A stretch of DNA of 64,000 bases from NCBI GenBank assembly GCA_022360315.1, contig JAKSDA010000108.1, forward strand, positions 1 through 64,000, written 5' to 3'. The notes under the pieces are model-generated. The model made no database searches and was not told the DNA's origin. It worked only from the letters and a program-made list of their open reading frames with translations. How positions within the stretch are numbered: the stretch's first letter is position 1; each line of letters begins with the position of its first letter. Of the stretch, positions 8,703 to 17,734 are shown in pieces. This DNA comes from Pseudomonadota bacterium (GTDB taxonomy: Bacteria; Myxococcota_A; Polyangia; Haliangiales; Haliangiaceae). The translations under genes and the position numbers were made by a program.

Positions 8703-9101
8703 TCAGCGTTTCGCCTCGTGGGCTGGCGGTAGCGGACCACTCAGGTGATAGGTCTCCATTTCGACCCTGCCGCCGGCGTTGTTCAGCACAGCGACGAGTT
8801 CGGGATCGTCTTCGAGATTGAGTAAAATGGCGGTTCTTCTCGCAGTATCGGCCGCCTTATCGACCATGGCTTCGATCAGCGGACGGGCCAGTCGCGGGTC
8901 GGTCAAGCGAAATGGAAACGCGCCAAAAATGCGCACACTGAAGCGCGCCACCGCCAGACAGCCGCCCGGCTGGGCGGTGTCGATGGCGACCCATAGTTCT
9001 TCTTCCGGTACCGGATCATCGACACCCAATTCGGGAAAAAGTGCTGCATAGTGGACATAATCCGATCGCCGTGCCGGACGGGCTGTGCGCTGAATGGACA
9101 T
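8703..9101 (-). CDS. Small GNAT-like protein
   Basis: 132 residues. The layout ALFPELGVDDPVPEEELWVA, then PGGCLAVARFSVRIFGA, an arginine-lined middle (DPRLARPLIEAMVDKAADTA) and a hydrophobic strand AILLNLEDD followed by LVAVLNNAGGRVEMETYHLS resembles a compact GNAT acetyltransferase fold whose last strand carries the G-F-x-x-E-x-x-Y pattern. A clear R/Q-x-x-G-x-G/A acetyl-CoA loop is not visible, so activity is uncertain. It is the first gene of a probable two-gene unit with the AEC transporter. Confidence 0.65.
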   Translation of the reverse strand: MSIQRTARPARRSDYVHYAALFPELGVDDPVPEEELWVAIDTAQPGGCLAVARFSVRIFGAFPFRLTDPRLARPLIEAMVDKAADTARRTAILLNLEDDPELVAVLNNAGGRVEMETYHLSGPLPPAHEAKR

Positions 9102-9607
9102 CGTACTGCTGGCCTGATCTGCTGAAATCTTCCAATAGTATCAGGGTTTTATGACCGCAGCAAGTTGTCCGCAGAGCGGCGAAACAGCTCTATTCGCCGA
9201 CCGCGAGGTGTGCGTGTTGTCCTCTCCCGGTCCGAAAAGTGAGGGCAGATGGTTGGCATTTCCCGGATGTTCCGAATCGAAAACCCGCCGTGGAGATCCG
9301 GCTCTGAGTCGAGGTGGCTGGAGCTCAATCCGAAAGCGAGTCGGGCTAAAGGTCCGAGTTCGAGATCGGGGTCTGATAGCCGAATCCGAGATTCGTCATC
9401 TGAATCTGAGACCTGAATCTGAAATCTTGATCTGAAATATTTATTTGAATCCGGATTCAGAAATATAATTAAAGATTAATTTATGATTGAAAAAGCATGT
9501 TGGAGGAAGATAATGCGATGTGGATGGAGGTATCCTTTCCATCCGCGGATGCTGCCATAGCAGAGCACTACGAGCACTCCGATATCTCAAAACCAGAGAG
9601 GAATTCC
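9102..9607. other. Lectin upstream region with degenerate short repeats
   Basis: From about 9335 to 9465 the sequence is a run of loosely repeated GA(A/G)TC(T/C)GA units, becoming ATCTGAA-like towards the gene. It contains a perfect palindrome TGAATCCGGATTCA (9444-9457). TATAAT at 9464-9469 is a possible -10 element for the lectin gene. No gene seen. Confidence 0.5.
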
Positions 9608-10432
9608 ATGAGTAATACCAACAGCTACAAAGTGCAAGTCCAATGGGGCGGCAGTGCCGCTCCGTGGCACCAGGACGGAATATGGGTGGTCGGTGGTCGC
9701 GATAATCAGAGCGCTGTCGCACTCAACATCATTTCTCATAATGGCGGCCAGACCTTCACCGGCACCATGCAGTATGAAGGCGAAGGACCGCTCGGCTTTC
9801 GAGCTCAGCAGGAGAGCGGCAACAGTTATAACACCTGGGTCCAGTGGGGCGGTTCCTCGGCCCCGTGGCATGAAAACGGCATATGGGTCATCGGCGGCCG
9901 CGATGGCCAGCGCGGGGTCGAGGTCAACATCAGTTCCGGGGACGGCGGCCAGACCTTCCTCGGCAACATAATCTACGCTGGCGAGGGTCCGATCGGATTC
10001 AAAGCCGAGCAGGACTTCAAGGCCGGCTTCAACAGTTACGACACCGAGGTTCAGTGGGGCGGCAGCGCGGAGCCCTGGCATGCCAATGGAGTCTGGATCA
10101 TCGGCGGCCGAGACAAACAGCACGCGGTTGCTGTCGACATTAATTCCGGGGACGGCGGCAAATCCTTTACCGGCAGCATGACCTACGCGGGAGAGGGACC
10201 GCTCGGGTTCCAGGCCACCTTGAAGGGCGATAACGAGTACGACACCTGGGTTCAGTGGGGTGGCTCCTATGCCCCGTGGCACCAGAATGGAGTATGGGTC
10301 ATTGGCGGTCGGGACAAGCAGAACGCCGTGGCACTCAAAATCGACTCCAAGGATGGTGGCGAGACCTTCACCGGCACCATGACCTACGACGGCGAAGGCC
10401 CGATCGGTTTCAAGGCCAAGAACACGGACTGA
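9608..10432 (+). CDS. mbhA: OAA/MBHA-type mannose-binding lectin (myxobacterial hemagglutinin homologue)
   Basis: 274 residues made of four tandem repeats of about 67 residues. Each begins [YD]xxVQWGGSxxPWH, continues G[IV]W[VI][IV]GGRDxQ and ends with a GETFTGTMxYxGEGPIGFKA-like strand. This is the Oscillatoria agardhii agglutinin fold, and the four-repeat form and length match the Myxococcus xanthus development-specific hemagglutinin. The family binds the branched core of high-mannose glycans, with two sites per two-repeat barrel. The ATG at 9608 is chosen because GAGAGGAATTCC precedes it and the repeat starts eight residues later. An upstream ATG in frame (9497) has no family support. No signal peptide, as in the Myxococcus protein, which reaches the cell surface by an unknown route. 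Confidence 0.95.
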   Translation: MSNTNSYKVQVQWGGSAAPWHQDGIWVVGGRDNQSAVALNIISHNGGQTFTGTMQYEGEGPLGFRAQQESGNSYNTWVQWGGSSAPWHENGIWVIGGRDGQRGVEVNISSGDGGQTFLGNIIYAGEGPIGFKAEQDFKAGFNSYDTEVQWGGSAEPWHANGVWIIGGRDKQHAVAVDINSGDGGKSFTGSMTYAGEGPLGFQATLKGDNEYDTWVQWGGSYAPWHQNGVWVIGGRDKQNAVALKIDSKDGGETFTGTMTYDGEGPIGFKAKNTD

Positions 10433-11189
10433 TACAGGTCGGGGATGGAGCGACGTTTGTGCGGTTTCGAATGACCTGGAACCTCGCTCCATCCGATTCG
10501 GCGACCCCACGCGCGCCGTGAAACATTTGCAGTACACAACACTGGCTGCACATCGGCCCCGGACGAGAGGCCTGTCGGTGCAGACCCCGCAAGTACTGGC
10601 CCCATAGGATCGTCCAGCGCGTCGAGGACAAGACGGTGCCTGTCCGGCCGGGAACACCGGGCGGGCTGGATGGCAGTGGGTCGCGACTGTGACGAAATGC
10701 CTGGATCGTGGTCTGCGAGCCCTGGGTGCGAGCCCTGAGTGAGAGCCCCGAAGGCCTGCTCTTGTGGTCTCTGGCCCCGGGTCGGCAACCCGGCATCACG
10801 CAATGTCGCCCCCGCAGAGCTGCTCCCACACTGGCCATCCTGCTCGGCTCGACCGGTCCATCGAGCGGTCGTTGGGTCGCCGGCAACTCGCGTTGCCCTC
10901 ATTACACGAGGTTCCAGACGCGATAAAAAAATGGTTTTTTGTACGAATTATGTAATTAGATATTTTAACGAGACGCCATCTCATCGCATTATAAAAAATC
11001 CATGCAGTCAACAGCGGGCGGGTGCTTCTGAGCAGCTGCTGCTGAGCGGGTGCTGTTTGATAGCGCTGGTATGCTCGCCTACAGGTGTTTCCCGGGCCTT
11101 GTCAAGGTCCGTAAAAATACAATTTGATTCATGCATACCTAGATAATTTATCGAAATCAAAACATAGGATATCAGGAGGAAAACAACTC
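10433..11189. other. Intergenic stretch between lectin and lipoprotein genes
   Basis: No protein-like reading frame. A short direct repeat, GCGAGCCCTG(G/A)GTG, lies near 10720-10740. After 10920 the sequence turns AT-rich, as expected for the promoter of the following gene. Confidence 0.4.
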
Positions 11190-12932
11190 ATGCGAAATGG
11201 ATTACTTTCGAGGGTCGTCCTGGCAATTGCTGCGACGGCAGTGACGGCCGCCGGTTGTAGCACCAGCAATTCGCCCGATCGGGTTGGTACTGCCAAAGTG
11301 CGGATCGACGTAGCAGACCCCAGTAACCCGAACAATCCAGACGGAACCGACAGCATCACCCGGGTGGTCGTGCGGGCCGCTGACGGCAAGGAGACCGAAC
11401 TGGTCCCCGATCCCGCAAACGGTGGCTTTGTCGGGACCATGATGTTGCCCGCCGGTGACAACGTACTGGTCGGGCAGGCCTATTCCGGCGAGGTTCTGAT
11501 CGGTGAGAGTGCTCCGGTGCCGGTAGAGGTACAGGCCGGTCACGTGGTCGGCGCCAATATCCGCATTCTCGACCTCAGAAACAGCAACGTGGGGCATCGG
11601 CCCATCGTGGTCGCCCTGACCTATCCCCTGTCTACTGTGGCCAATCGCCTGACCGATCTGTCGGCCACTGTGGTCGATCCCGACGGCGATCCGGTAAATC
11701 TGTTGTGGAGCTCGGATTGTGCCGATTCGCAATTCACCGATGCGGAGGCGGCCGAGACCCAGTGGATGAAGTCCGAGCAGGGTTCCTGCACCATCGCACT
11801 AACTGCTAATGACGGCGAGCTGAGCACTGTCGACTCGTTCCGGGTGGTGGTCTTTGCCGAGGGCGCCGATACCGGTGCAGTCGATGTGGACGGCGTGTTT
11901 GTAGCCAATCCCACTATCTATATGAATCTCAACGCCGAGAGCCTGTTCTGCGATGTCTTCACCGGAGCTCAGGACGGCACGTGCTTTGGCGAAATCGCGT
12001 CTCCGACCGTTGCCAGCCTGTCGGCCCACGTCGATTGGGGTCGCGCGGTTCCCGGCTCCATCGAGGCCAGCGACAACTGTGGCGGCAGCTTCGAGTTATT
12101 TGGCGAGGAGCCGTTTTTCCTGAGCGGCTTGTGGACACCTCCGACCGAGCAGGGCATCTGCCTGGTCACGGTCCGGGCGATCAGCCCTGACGGTGTGCAA
12201 AGCGAGCTTTCCGCTGCTGTTCTGGTCCGCGACGGCCAGGCTCCTCCGCCTCCGATCGGCCCGCAGATCACGGCCGACTTCTTCCACTCGAAGGGCAGTT
12301 GTCACCTTCCTCTGGAAGCGACTGCAGTCGATTGCCCGACCATGTTGCTCGGGGACCTCGGCTCCCTTGAAGCGCACATCGATTGGGCCGGCCGCCAGCC
12401 CGGATTTGTCGATGTGTTCGACACCTGTGGCGGTGAATTCACCTTCATCGACAACAACGATCCGTTTTTCCTCCGCGCCGAATGGCTGGCCCAGCAACCC
12501 GGCGACTGCGAGATTCACATCCAAGCTGTGTCGCCGGACGGGTCGGGTTCGTCAGAGGCCATTCTGCGTTTCCCGGTGGACGGCGGCGATCCTCCTCCGC
12601 CTCCCGCCGGCGCGCAGATCTCGGCGGATTTCAGCTACGGAAATGGCTCGTGTCACCTGCCATTTGGCGAAAGCGAGGTCGAGTGCCCCGAGATGTTGCT
12701 CGGTGACCTCAGCATTCTCGACGCCCGGATCGAATGGGCCAACGAGCCGGGTACGGTTCAGGTCTTCGACACTTGTGGCGGCGAGTTCACAGTCCTCGAC
12801 AACAGCAATCCGTACTCTGTCTACGCCGAGTGGTTCTCGCGTCAGCCCGGTGATTGCAAGATTCACATCCTGGCCGAGGCGATCGACGGAACGATTGGTG
12901 CCGAGGCCATTCTGCGCTTCCGCGTGCTCTAA
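11190..12932 (+). CDS. Lipoprotein with three tandem cysteine-bearing repeats
   Basis: 580 residues. The start at 11190 is fixed by a perfect AGGAGG seven bases upstream and by the signal peptide MRNGLLSRVVLAIAATAVTA with an AAGC lipobox. Residues 35-130 form a beta-rich domain. Residues 150-245 resemble an Ig/cadherin-like domain (PIVVALTYPLSTVANRLTDL onwards). From about residue 265 there are three repeats of roughly 100 residues, each with a SC/FC start, a D/E-WA segment, D-[NT]-C-G-G-[SE]-F, an F-W-type strand and G-[DI]-C followed by a VSPDG strand. Repeats 2 and 3 are joined by proline-rich linkers. The four cysteines per repeat probably pair in the periplasm or outside. Cell-surface role unknown. 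Confidence 0.88.
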   Translation: MRNGLLSRVVLAIAATAVTAAGCSTSNSPDRVGTAKVRIDVADPSNPNNPDGTDSITRVVVRAADGKETELVPDPANGGFVGTMMLPAGDNVLVGQAYSGEVLIGESAPVPVEVQAGHVVGANIRILDLRNSNVGHRPIVVALTYPLSTVANRLTDLSATVVDPDGDPVNLLWSSDCADSQFTDAEAAETQWMKSEQGSCTIALTANDGELSTVDSFRVVVFAEGADTGAVDVDGVFVANPTIYMNLNAESLFCDVFTGAQDGTCFGEIASPTVASLSAHVDWGRAVPGSIEASDNCGGSFELFGEEPFFLSGLWTPPTEQGICLVTVRAISPDGVQSELSAAVLVRDGQAPPPPIGPQITADFFHSKGSCHLPLEATAVDCPTMLLGDLGSLEAHIDWAGRQPGFVDVFDTCGGEFTFIDNNDPFFLRAEWLAQQPGDCEIHIQAVSPDGSGSSEAILRFPVDGGDPPPPPAGAQISADFSYGNGSCHLPFGESEVECPEMLLGDLSILDARIEWANEPGTVQVFDTCGGEFTVLDNSNPYSVYAEWFSRQPGDCKIHILAEAIDGTIGAEAILRFRVL

Positions 12933-13171
12933 ACAGAATCACCTTGTTTGTGCAGAAATCGCATCCAGGTCGAAGAGCTAGGGCAAAAGGTCTATGGCAT
13001 AGCGATCATTTCGATCACTTACCAGGTTGGCTGGCGATCTCGTCTGGTCGCCTTCGGGTGCCCATGCAAACCATTGCCATTGGGCGTGTATCATTTGGTA
13101 GATGGCCGCAAAACTGATTTGAATGGGCGACACTTCCGCCTCATTGGCGACCCGCGCCATCTGCAGATAGA

Positions 13172-14071
13172 TCAGGTTGAGCGGCGCTCTTCGAGCTCTT
13201 CGAGGGTGCGTGGCCAGTTTTTCTTGAGCAGCCGCGACAGCGCACGATCGGCCAGAAGTTTGCCTCCGGTCTGACATCGGGCGCAGTAGTTGGCCTCGTT
13301 CTGAGCATAGACGATGCGCTGTACCGGCGCCTGGCATACGGGACAGGGCTGACGGTATTTGCCGTGTACAGCCATTTCGTCGCGAAACGCGGTAACCCGT
13401 TCGGGAAACCGGTCGCCGGTATGGGCGCGCAACCGCTCGATCCATTCGGCGAGCACGTCGATGGTAGCCCGGTACAGGCGCTCGAAGCCTTCATCGTCGA
13501 GCTTGTGGGTCTGTACAAACGGCGACATTCTGGCCCGATGCAGAATCTCGTCCGAGTAGGCGTTGCCAATGCCGCTCAGGATCCTGGGATCGGTCAGTGC
13601 GCGCTTGAGAGTGTGATTTTCCCGGATAAGAGCGGCGCGGAACTGGCTCGGTGAGCAGCCCATGACCTCGATACCGCCGCGGTCGAATTGGCCCAGACCG
13701 GCCTCGCCGCGGACGACGTGGAGGGATGCCCGCTTCTTGGCGCTCGCCTCGGTCAAAAAGAGTGCACCGTGTGCGAACTCGAATCGGACCAGGGCGATTT
13801 TTCTGGGCACCTTGCTCGACAGCTTTTGCCATTTCAAACGGCCAGCGATCATGAGGTGAACGACCAGGTAGAGCTCGCCTTCGAGTTCTAGGACGATACG
13901 CTTGCCGATGCGACGAGCGCCGGTCACTGTCCTGTCGTGGGTCTCGGCGATCGGCGGGTCGATCGAGCGCAGAACAAACGGGCTGAACAGGGTCGCCCGG
14001 ACCAGGGGATGACCGTGCAGAAGCGCGCGCAATCTCTCGATGTAGATCGTGATGTCGGGAAGTTCGGGCAC
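13172..14071 (-). CDS. Fpg/Nei-family DNA glycosylase/AP lyase
   Basis: 299 residues from a GTG at 14071. After removal of the start residue the protein begins PELPD, giving the N-terminal proline (Schiff-base nucleophile) and glutamate of the family. A GKRIVLEL segment lies near residue 52, the helix-two-turn-helix contains LSGIGNAYSDEILHRAR near residue 175, and a C-terminal zinc finger is formed by CPVC near 250 and CARC about 20 residues later. These are all the parts needed to excise oxidised bases and cut the abasic strand. Fpg and Nei cannot be separated from this alone. It lies 26 bases after the TPR membrane protein gene on the same strand. Confidence 0.93.
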   Translation of the reverse strand: MPELPDITIYIERLRALLHGHPLVRATLFSPFVLRSIDPPIAETHDRTVTGARRIGKRIVLELEGELYLVVHLMIAGRLKWQKLSSKVPRKIALVRFEFAHGALFLTEASAKKRASLHVVRGEAGLGQFDRGGIEVMGCSPSQFRAALIRENHTLKRALTDPRILSGIGNAYSDEILHRARMSPFVQTHKLDDEGFERLYRATIDVLAEWIERLRAHTGDRFPERVTAFRDEMAVHGKYRQPCPVCQAPVQRIVYAQNEANYCARCQTGGKLLADRALSRLLKKNWPRTLEELEERRST

Positions 14072-14097
14072 GGCCGTTACCGTACACCAGCAGTTGC

Positions 14098-15120
14098 TCA
14101 AAATCGGCCGGATATGCTGATGCCCGCTGCCCCGGATCCGAGTGTGGGCGTAATGGTCAGTGCCGATTCGGACAATTCCGGTGATCGGGTGGCGTCGCGC
14201 TCGCCCAGGATGTAAAGCACGGCACCGGCGATGAACATGCTGCCTCCGGCGATGGACAGGACCAAAAATCGCTCGTCGGCCTGGTCGCTTATCTCCCGTA
14301 GACCGGCCTGGCTGGCGCCCTCGTCGAGGTCCTCGAGCTCGGAGTCGGCTTTTCGGGCGACCAGAGCGTAGGCTCCAGCCATGCCAAGGGCCGAACCTCC
14401 GGTTACCATGAGCACCGAGCCGATGAACCGTTTGCCCCGGCCACCACGAGATCGGGCGATCGCTCGCCACCGATCGCGCCGGCTCTGTAGCCGGGTTGTC
14501 TGCTCGCGGCTCGCCTGCAGATCGGCCCGGACGCGGCGCAGTTCGCGTCGCGCGGCGCGGGCCTCTTCGATGGCCTTGCGACGGGCTCGATCCAGTTCGA
14601 CGGCGCGCTCTGCGGCCTCTTCTCTGGCCTCAAACGCAGCCCGGGAGGCTTCTTCGGCGGCGATCTCGCGCTCGAGCTGTCCGGCAAAACGCCTGGCAAG
14701 ACGGACGAGTTGCCCGCTGGTACTGTCGACAATGACCCTTTGATAGTATTCCAATGCCCGGCGCTTATCGCCTTTGAGATGGTGGGCAGCGCCGAGGTTG
14801 TAGAGGTGTTCGACCCGGGGATCCAGTTCATACGCGGCTTCGATGGCAGCAATTCCCTGGTCGAAGTCTTTTGCCCGAACCAGTGTCTTGCCCTTCTTGT
14901 ACAGATCGCGCGCCCGTCTCTTCGCCTCGCGGGCTCTGCGCTGCGCTTCGCGAGCAGCGTTGCCCTCTTCTACCAGGACGTCTTCGCCGCTGCTCTCGTC
15001 GGCGTTGCGCTCGTCGGCGGGTTGGCCAGGTGATCCCTGAGCCAGAGCAACGGACGGTGTAGCGACCACAACCATGCTCGCGGCAAACCCGAAAATCGCA
15101 AAGGCGTGCCCACGTATCAT
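14098..15120 (-). CDS. Secreted/membrane TPR and coiled-coil protein
   Basis: 340 residues from the ATG at 15120. A signal peptide (MIRGHAFAIFGFAASMVVVA, cleavage after ALA near residue 28) is followed by a charged linker, two to three TPR-like helices (ARDLYKKGKTLVRAKDFDQG, then EHLYNLGAAHHLKGDKRRAL) and an Arg/Glu/Ala-rich coiled coil of about 90 residues. Two hydrophobic segments (MVTGGSALGMAGAYALVA and LSIAGGSMFIAGAVLYIL) follow near the C-terminus. This type of protein is common next to myxobacterial Ser/Thr kinases. It follows the PEGA kinase gene on the same strand at 93 bases and may be its partner; that is inference. Confidence 0.85.
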   Translation of the reverse strand: MIRGHAFAIFGFAASMVVVATPSVALAQGSPGQPADERNADESSGEDVLVEEGNAAREAQRRAREAKRRARDLYKKGKTLVRAKDFDQGIAAIEAAYELDPRVEHLYNLGAAHHLKGDKRRALEYYQRVIVDSTSGQLVRLARRFAGQLEREIAAEEASRAAFEAREEAAERAVELDRARRKAIEEARAARRELRRVRADLQASREQTTRLQSRRDRWRAIARSRGGRGKRFIGSVLMVTGGSALGMAGAYALVARKADSELEDLDEGASQAGLREISDQADERFLVLSIAGGSMFIAGAVLYILGERDATRSPELSESALTITPTLGSGAAGISISGRF

Positions 15121-15213
15121 GGCTCGTCCTCTATGGCAGCGGCGGTTGTACGGCACTGGCGGTTGGATTTCACCTCATCGGCATCAGCGGTCTCGATCGG
15201 AGCTCCGGCAGAT

Positions 15214-17319
15214 CTAATCACATCGGTCGTAGGGATCGACCAGGGCCGGGCCATCGAGTCGAGCGCCCTGGCGTTTCCGGCACGGTTTGAGTTTTACCAG
15301 TTTGCTGTCGTTGCGATTGCCCCGCACACGCACGGTTTTTTGCTGATAGCCATCGAGCTTCACGGTGTATTTGACCGATCCCTTCTCCTCGAGAAACTCG
15401 TCGGCAAGTGGCGTGGTACCGATTTCTCGGCCTGCCTTGACCACCGTAGCTCCGCCCGGTTCGGAGTCGATCCAAATGGTGACCAGGGCACGCTTTTTGA
15501 CCAGCTTGACTCGCTGGCGCTGCTTTCGATCGGGCACGAGCTCGACTGCGCGATCCTGGTAGCCCTCGTGTCTGAGAGTGAGCACGACGGGTCGATCGCT
15601 CTTCGACAGGAAAACAGTCGCTGGAGCGAGTCCGAGTGAACTGCCGTCCGGGCTGAAGATCTCGGCCCCGGGCGGTTTGGAGCGAACTTCGACCGGAATT
15701 TGCGGTTCGAGCTGCACGGTCTGGTCGTACGCTTCAGCGGCGGAGATCTCGATGACGCGTTCGTCGTGGCCTTCGAGACGAAGAGTGAACTGGGCGACAT
15801 GGCCGGGCGTCTCGCTGACTTGCACTTCGAGCGGAGTTGTCCCCACGATGTCGCCATCGTGTACCACGTCGGCGCCCGCGGGACGCGAGGCAATGCGCCA
15901 GGACAGCACACCCTCCGTCGGTATCTCGGTGTCGGATGCCGATTCGCCCGGCCGCTTCTTTTCGTCCAACTGCCGGTAGGTGAATTTGGGCCTGGGCGGG
16001 ACCACGGGCTGGTCCACAGCAGTGATCTGCTCGTCGGGCTCGCCTGTGCTGTCCGGTTGTGGTGCGGTTGCGGCCAGATCACGAGCGGCATCCGGCAAGG
16101 CGCCAGTGCCCAGCTGGCTGACCGCAAACGCCACTCCGCCGGCCACCAGAATGATAAAGGCGAGTAAAACGGCCAGACGCGAACGGCGCCCGACATTTTT
16201 TTGGCCGTTCTTGCCGGGTGCCGCTATGGGTACGCGGATCGGTTGCTGGGAGATTCTCTGTTGCGGGACTCTCTGCTGCGAGACTCTTTGTTGCGCCGCG
16301 TTCACGGCATGCTCGGACCCACTGGCCGTGTCCGTCGATCCAGCAGATCGCGCTTCGAGGGGCTCGTTTGCAGGCGTCGAGCCAACGCTCGCCGAGGTGG
16401 CACTCGGCGGTGAAACCGCTTTCTGAGTTCCGCTCAGGGATCCAGGCGGAATGGGCTCGCGCAGGATCGCAGCCAGGGAATTGCGGAGATCAGCCGCGCT
16501 CGGGTAGCGACGCTCGGGATTCTTGGCCAGCAAGTAAAAAATCACAGCGTCGATGTCGCGGGGCAAATCGGGCACAAGCGACGTTGGCGGCGGCGGAGAC
16601 TCGTTGAGGTGAGACGCCATGACCGCCACACCGCCCTTGCCTTCGCCGTCAAAAGGCGGCTGTCCGCACAACATCTCGAATAGGATGCAGCCAGCCGAAT
16701 ACAGATCGGCGCGGTGATCGACGTCGGCATTGCCGCGGTACTGCTCGGGAGCCATATATCGCGGCGAACCGATGAACGCAGCAGCTCCCGGTCGCTCAGT
16801 GTCGCGAATGGTTGCTCCGGCAAATGCACCGACCCCGAAATCGAGGACTTTGATCCGCTCACCACCCGGAACCTCGGGATCGGGCACGATGAACAAATTG
16901 GCCGGCTTGAGGTCGAGGTGAATGATGCCCCGGCCATGTGCAGTGGCGAGAATGCCGGCCAGATGTCCGGCAAACCGCAGCGCTTGCTTCACCGGGAGCC
17001 GGCCCTCACGCTCGAGGCGCGTGTCCAGACCCTCGCCCTCGAGATACTCCTGGGCCATGTACACGCTGCCATCATCGCTGTAGCCGAAGTCGTAAACCGC
17101 GACAGCCCCGGGGTGCTCTGTGCCAGCAACTGTCATGGCCGCGCGGAAGTACCGCTGGACCACCTCACGATCGTCCGCGAACTCGCGCGGGATCACCTTG
17201 AGCAGTGCCTTGCGACCGAGATGCTCGTGCCTCGCTGCATAAACTACCCCAATGCCAGTCGAGTCGAGCTGACCGAGGATGCGGTATTTGCCGATCAATG
17301 CCTGCTGGGCGCTGTTCAT
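15214..17319 (-). CDS. Transmembrane Ser/Thr protein kinase with three PEGA domains
   Basis: 701 residues from the ATG at 17319 (AGGTGG upstream). The kinase domain spans about residues 11-270: lysine in ALLKVIP, catalytic loop IIHLDLKPANL, VLDFGVG and PRYMAPEQY. The glycine loop reads LDSTGIGVVY and lacks the usual G-x-G-x-x-G start, and the HRD arginine is leucine, so it is a non-RD kinase with a weak P-loop. A Ser/Gln-rich linker (repeated QQRVSQQRVPQQRISQQ) leads to one membrane helix, SRLAVLLAFIILVAGGVAFA. Three PEGA domains of about 70 residues follow (starts WRIASRPAGADVV, VEVRSKPPGAEIF, IWIDSEPGGATVV) and would lie in the periplasm. It is transcribed away from the RDD kinase gene and is followed by the TPR protein gene. 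Confidence 0.93.
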   Translation of the reverse strand: MNSAQQALIGKYRILGQLDSTGIGVVYAARHEHLGRKALLKVIPREFADDREVVQRYFRAAMTVAGTEHPGAVAVYDFGYSDDGSVYMAQEYLEGEGLDTRLEREGRLPVKQALRFAGHLAGILATAHGRGIIHLDLKPANLFIVPDPEVPGGERIKVLDFGVGAFAGATIRDTERPGAAAFIGSPRYMAPEQYRGNADVDHRADLYSAGCILFEMLCGQPPFDGEGKGGVAVMASHLNESPPPPTSLVPDLPRDIDAVIFYLLAKNPERRYPSAADLRNSLAAILREPIPPGSLSGTQKAVSPPSATSASVGSTPANEPLEARSAGSTDTASGSEHAVNAAQQRVSQQRVPQQRISQQPIRVPIAAPGKNGQKNVGRRSRLAVLLAFIILVAGGVAFAVSQLGTGALPDAARDLAATAPQPDSTGEPDEQITAVDQPVVPPRPKFTYRQLDEKKRPGESASDTEIPTEGVLSWRIASRPAGADVVHDGDIVGTTPLEVQVSETPGHVAQFTLRLEGHDERVIEISAAEAYDQTVQLEPQIPVEVRSKPPGAEIFSPDGSSLGLAPATVFLSKSDRPVVLTLRHEGYQDRAVELVPDRKQRQRVKLVKKRALVTIWIDSEPGGATVVKAGREIGTTPLADEFLEEKGSVKYTVKLDGYQQKTVRVRGNRNDSKLVKLKPCRKRQGARLDGPALVDPYDRCD

Positions 17320-17734
17320 GGCCCACCTGCTTGCTCCTCTATGATAGTGAGCGTGTATGGTAGCGAGATGAGCCATCTTCAGGGGTGTGGCGAACTCCTT
17401 TTGGATCATTCGAGCCGAGAACCCCGAGTCGGAAGCTCTCGACCCCAATGGTTTCGCCTGTAGTCTACAAGCGACAACTACAATATCCTATCATAGACTA
17501 CACGCAGCAAGTAAGAGAGCTATCAAGGATGGGAAGCCCTGCCTATCCATCAATTGGTCCATCCAATTGACAAGAAGCGCTGGCAAGATCGTCTGATGTA
17601 GTACAATGAGATTGATGTCTGGAGGGTTACTCGAGAGCGAAGGCGACGCGGGTCGCGAGAGTGGGTTCAGTGACCAGGTTGGAGCTGATTGCGAGAGTGG
17701 GTTCAGTGATCAGCATATTCGGTCCCCCGAGGCC
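17320..17734. other. Divergent promoter region of two kinase genes
   Basis: AT-richer between 17460 and 17610, as expected for promoters. A 23-base direct repeat, GCGAGAGTGGGTTCAG with TGACCAG or TGATCAG, occurs at 17654-17676 and 17690-17712. If the RDD kinase starts at 17606, this repeat encodes ESGFSDQ twice. Confidence 0.5.

Noticed and set aside
10384-10902. Minus-strand frame of 172 codons after the lectin gene
   Set aside because: It overlaps the lectin end, is low in complexity and resembles no protein.
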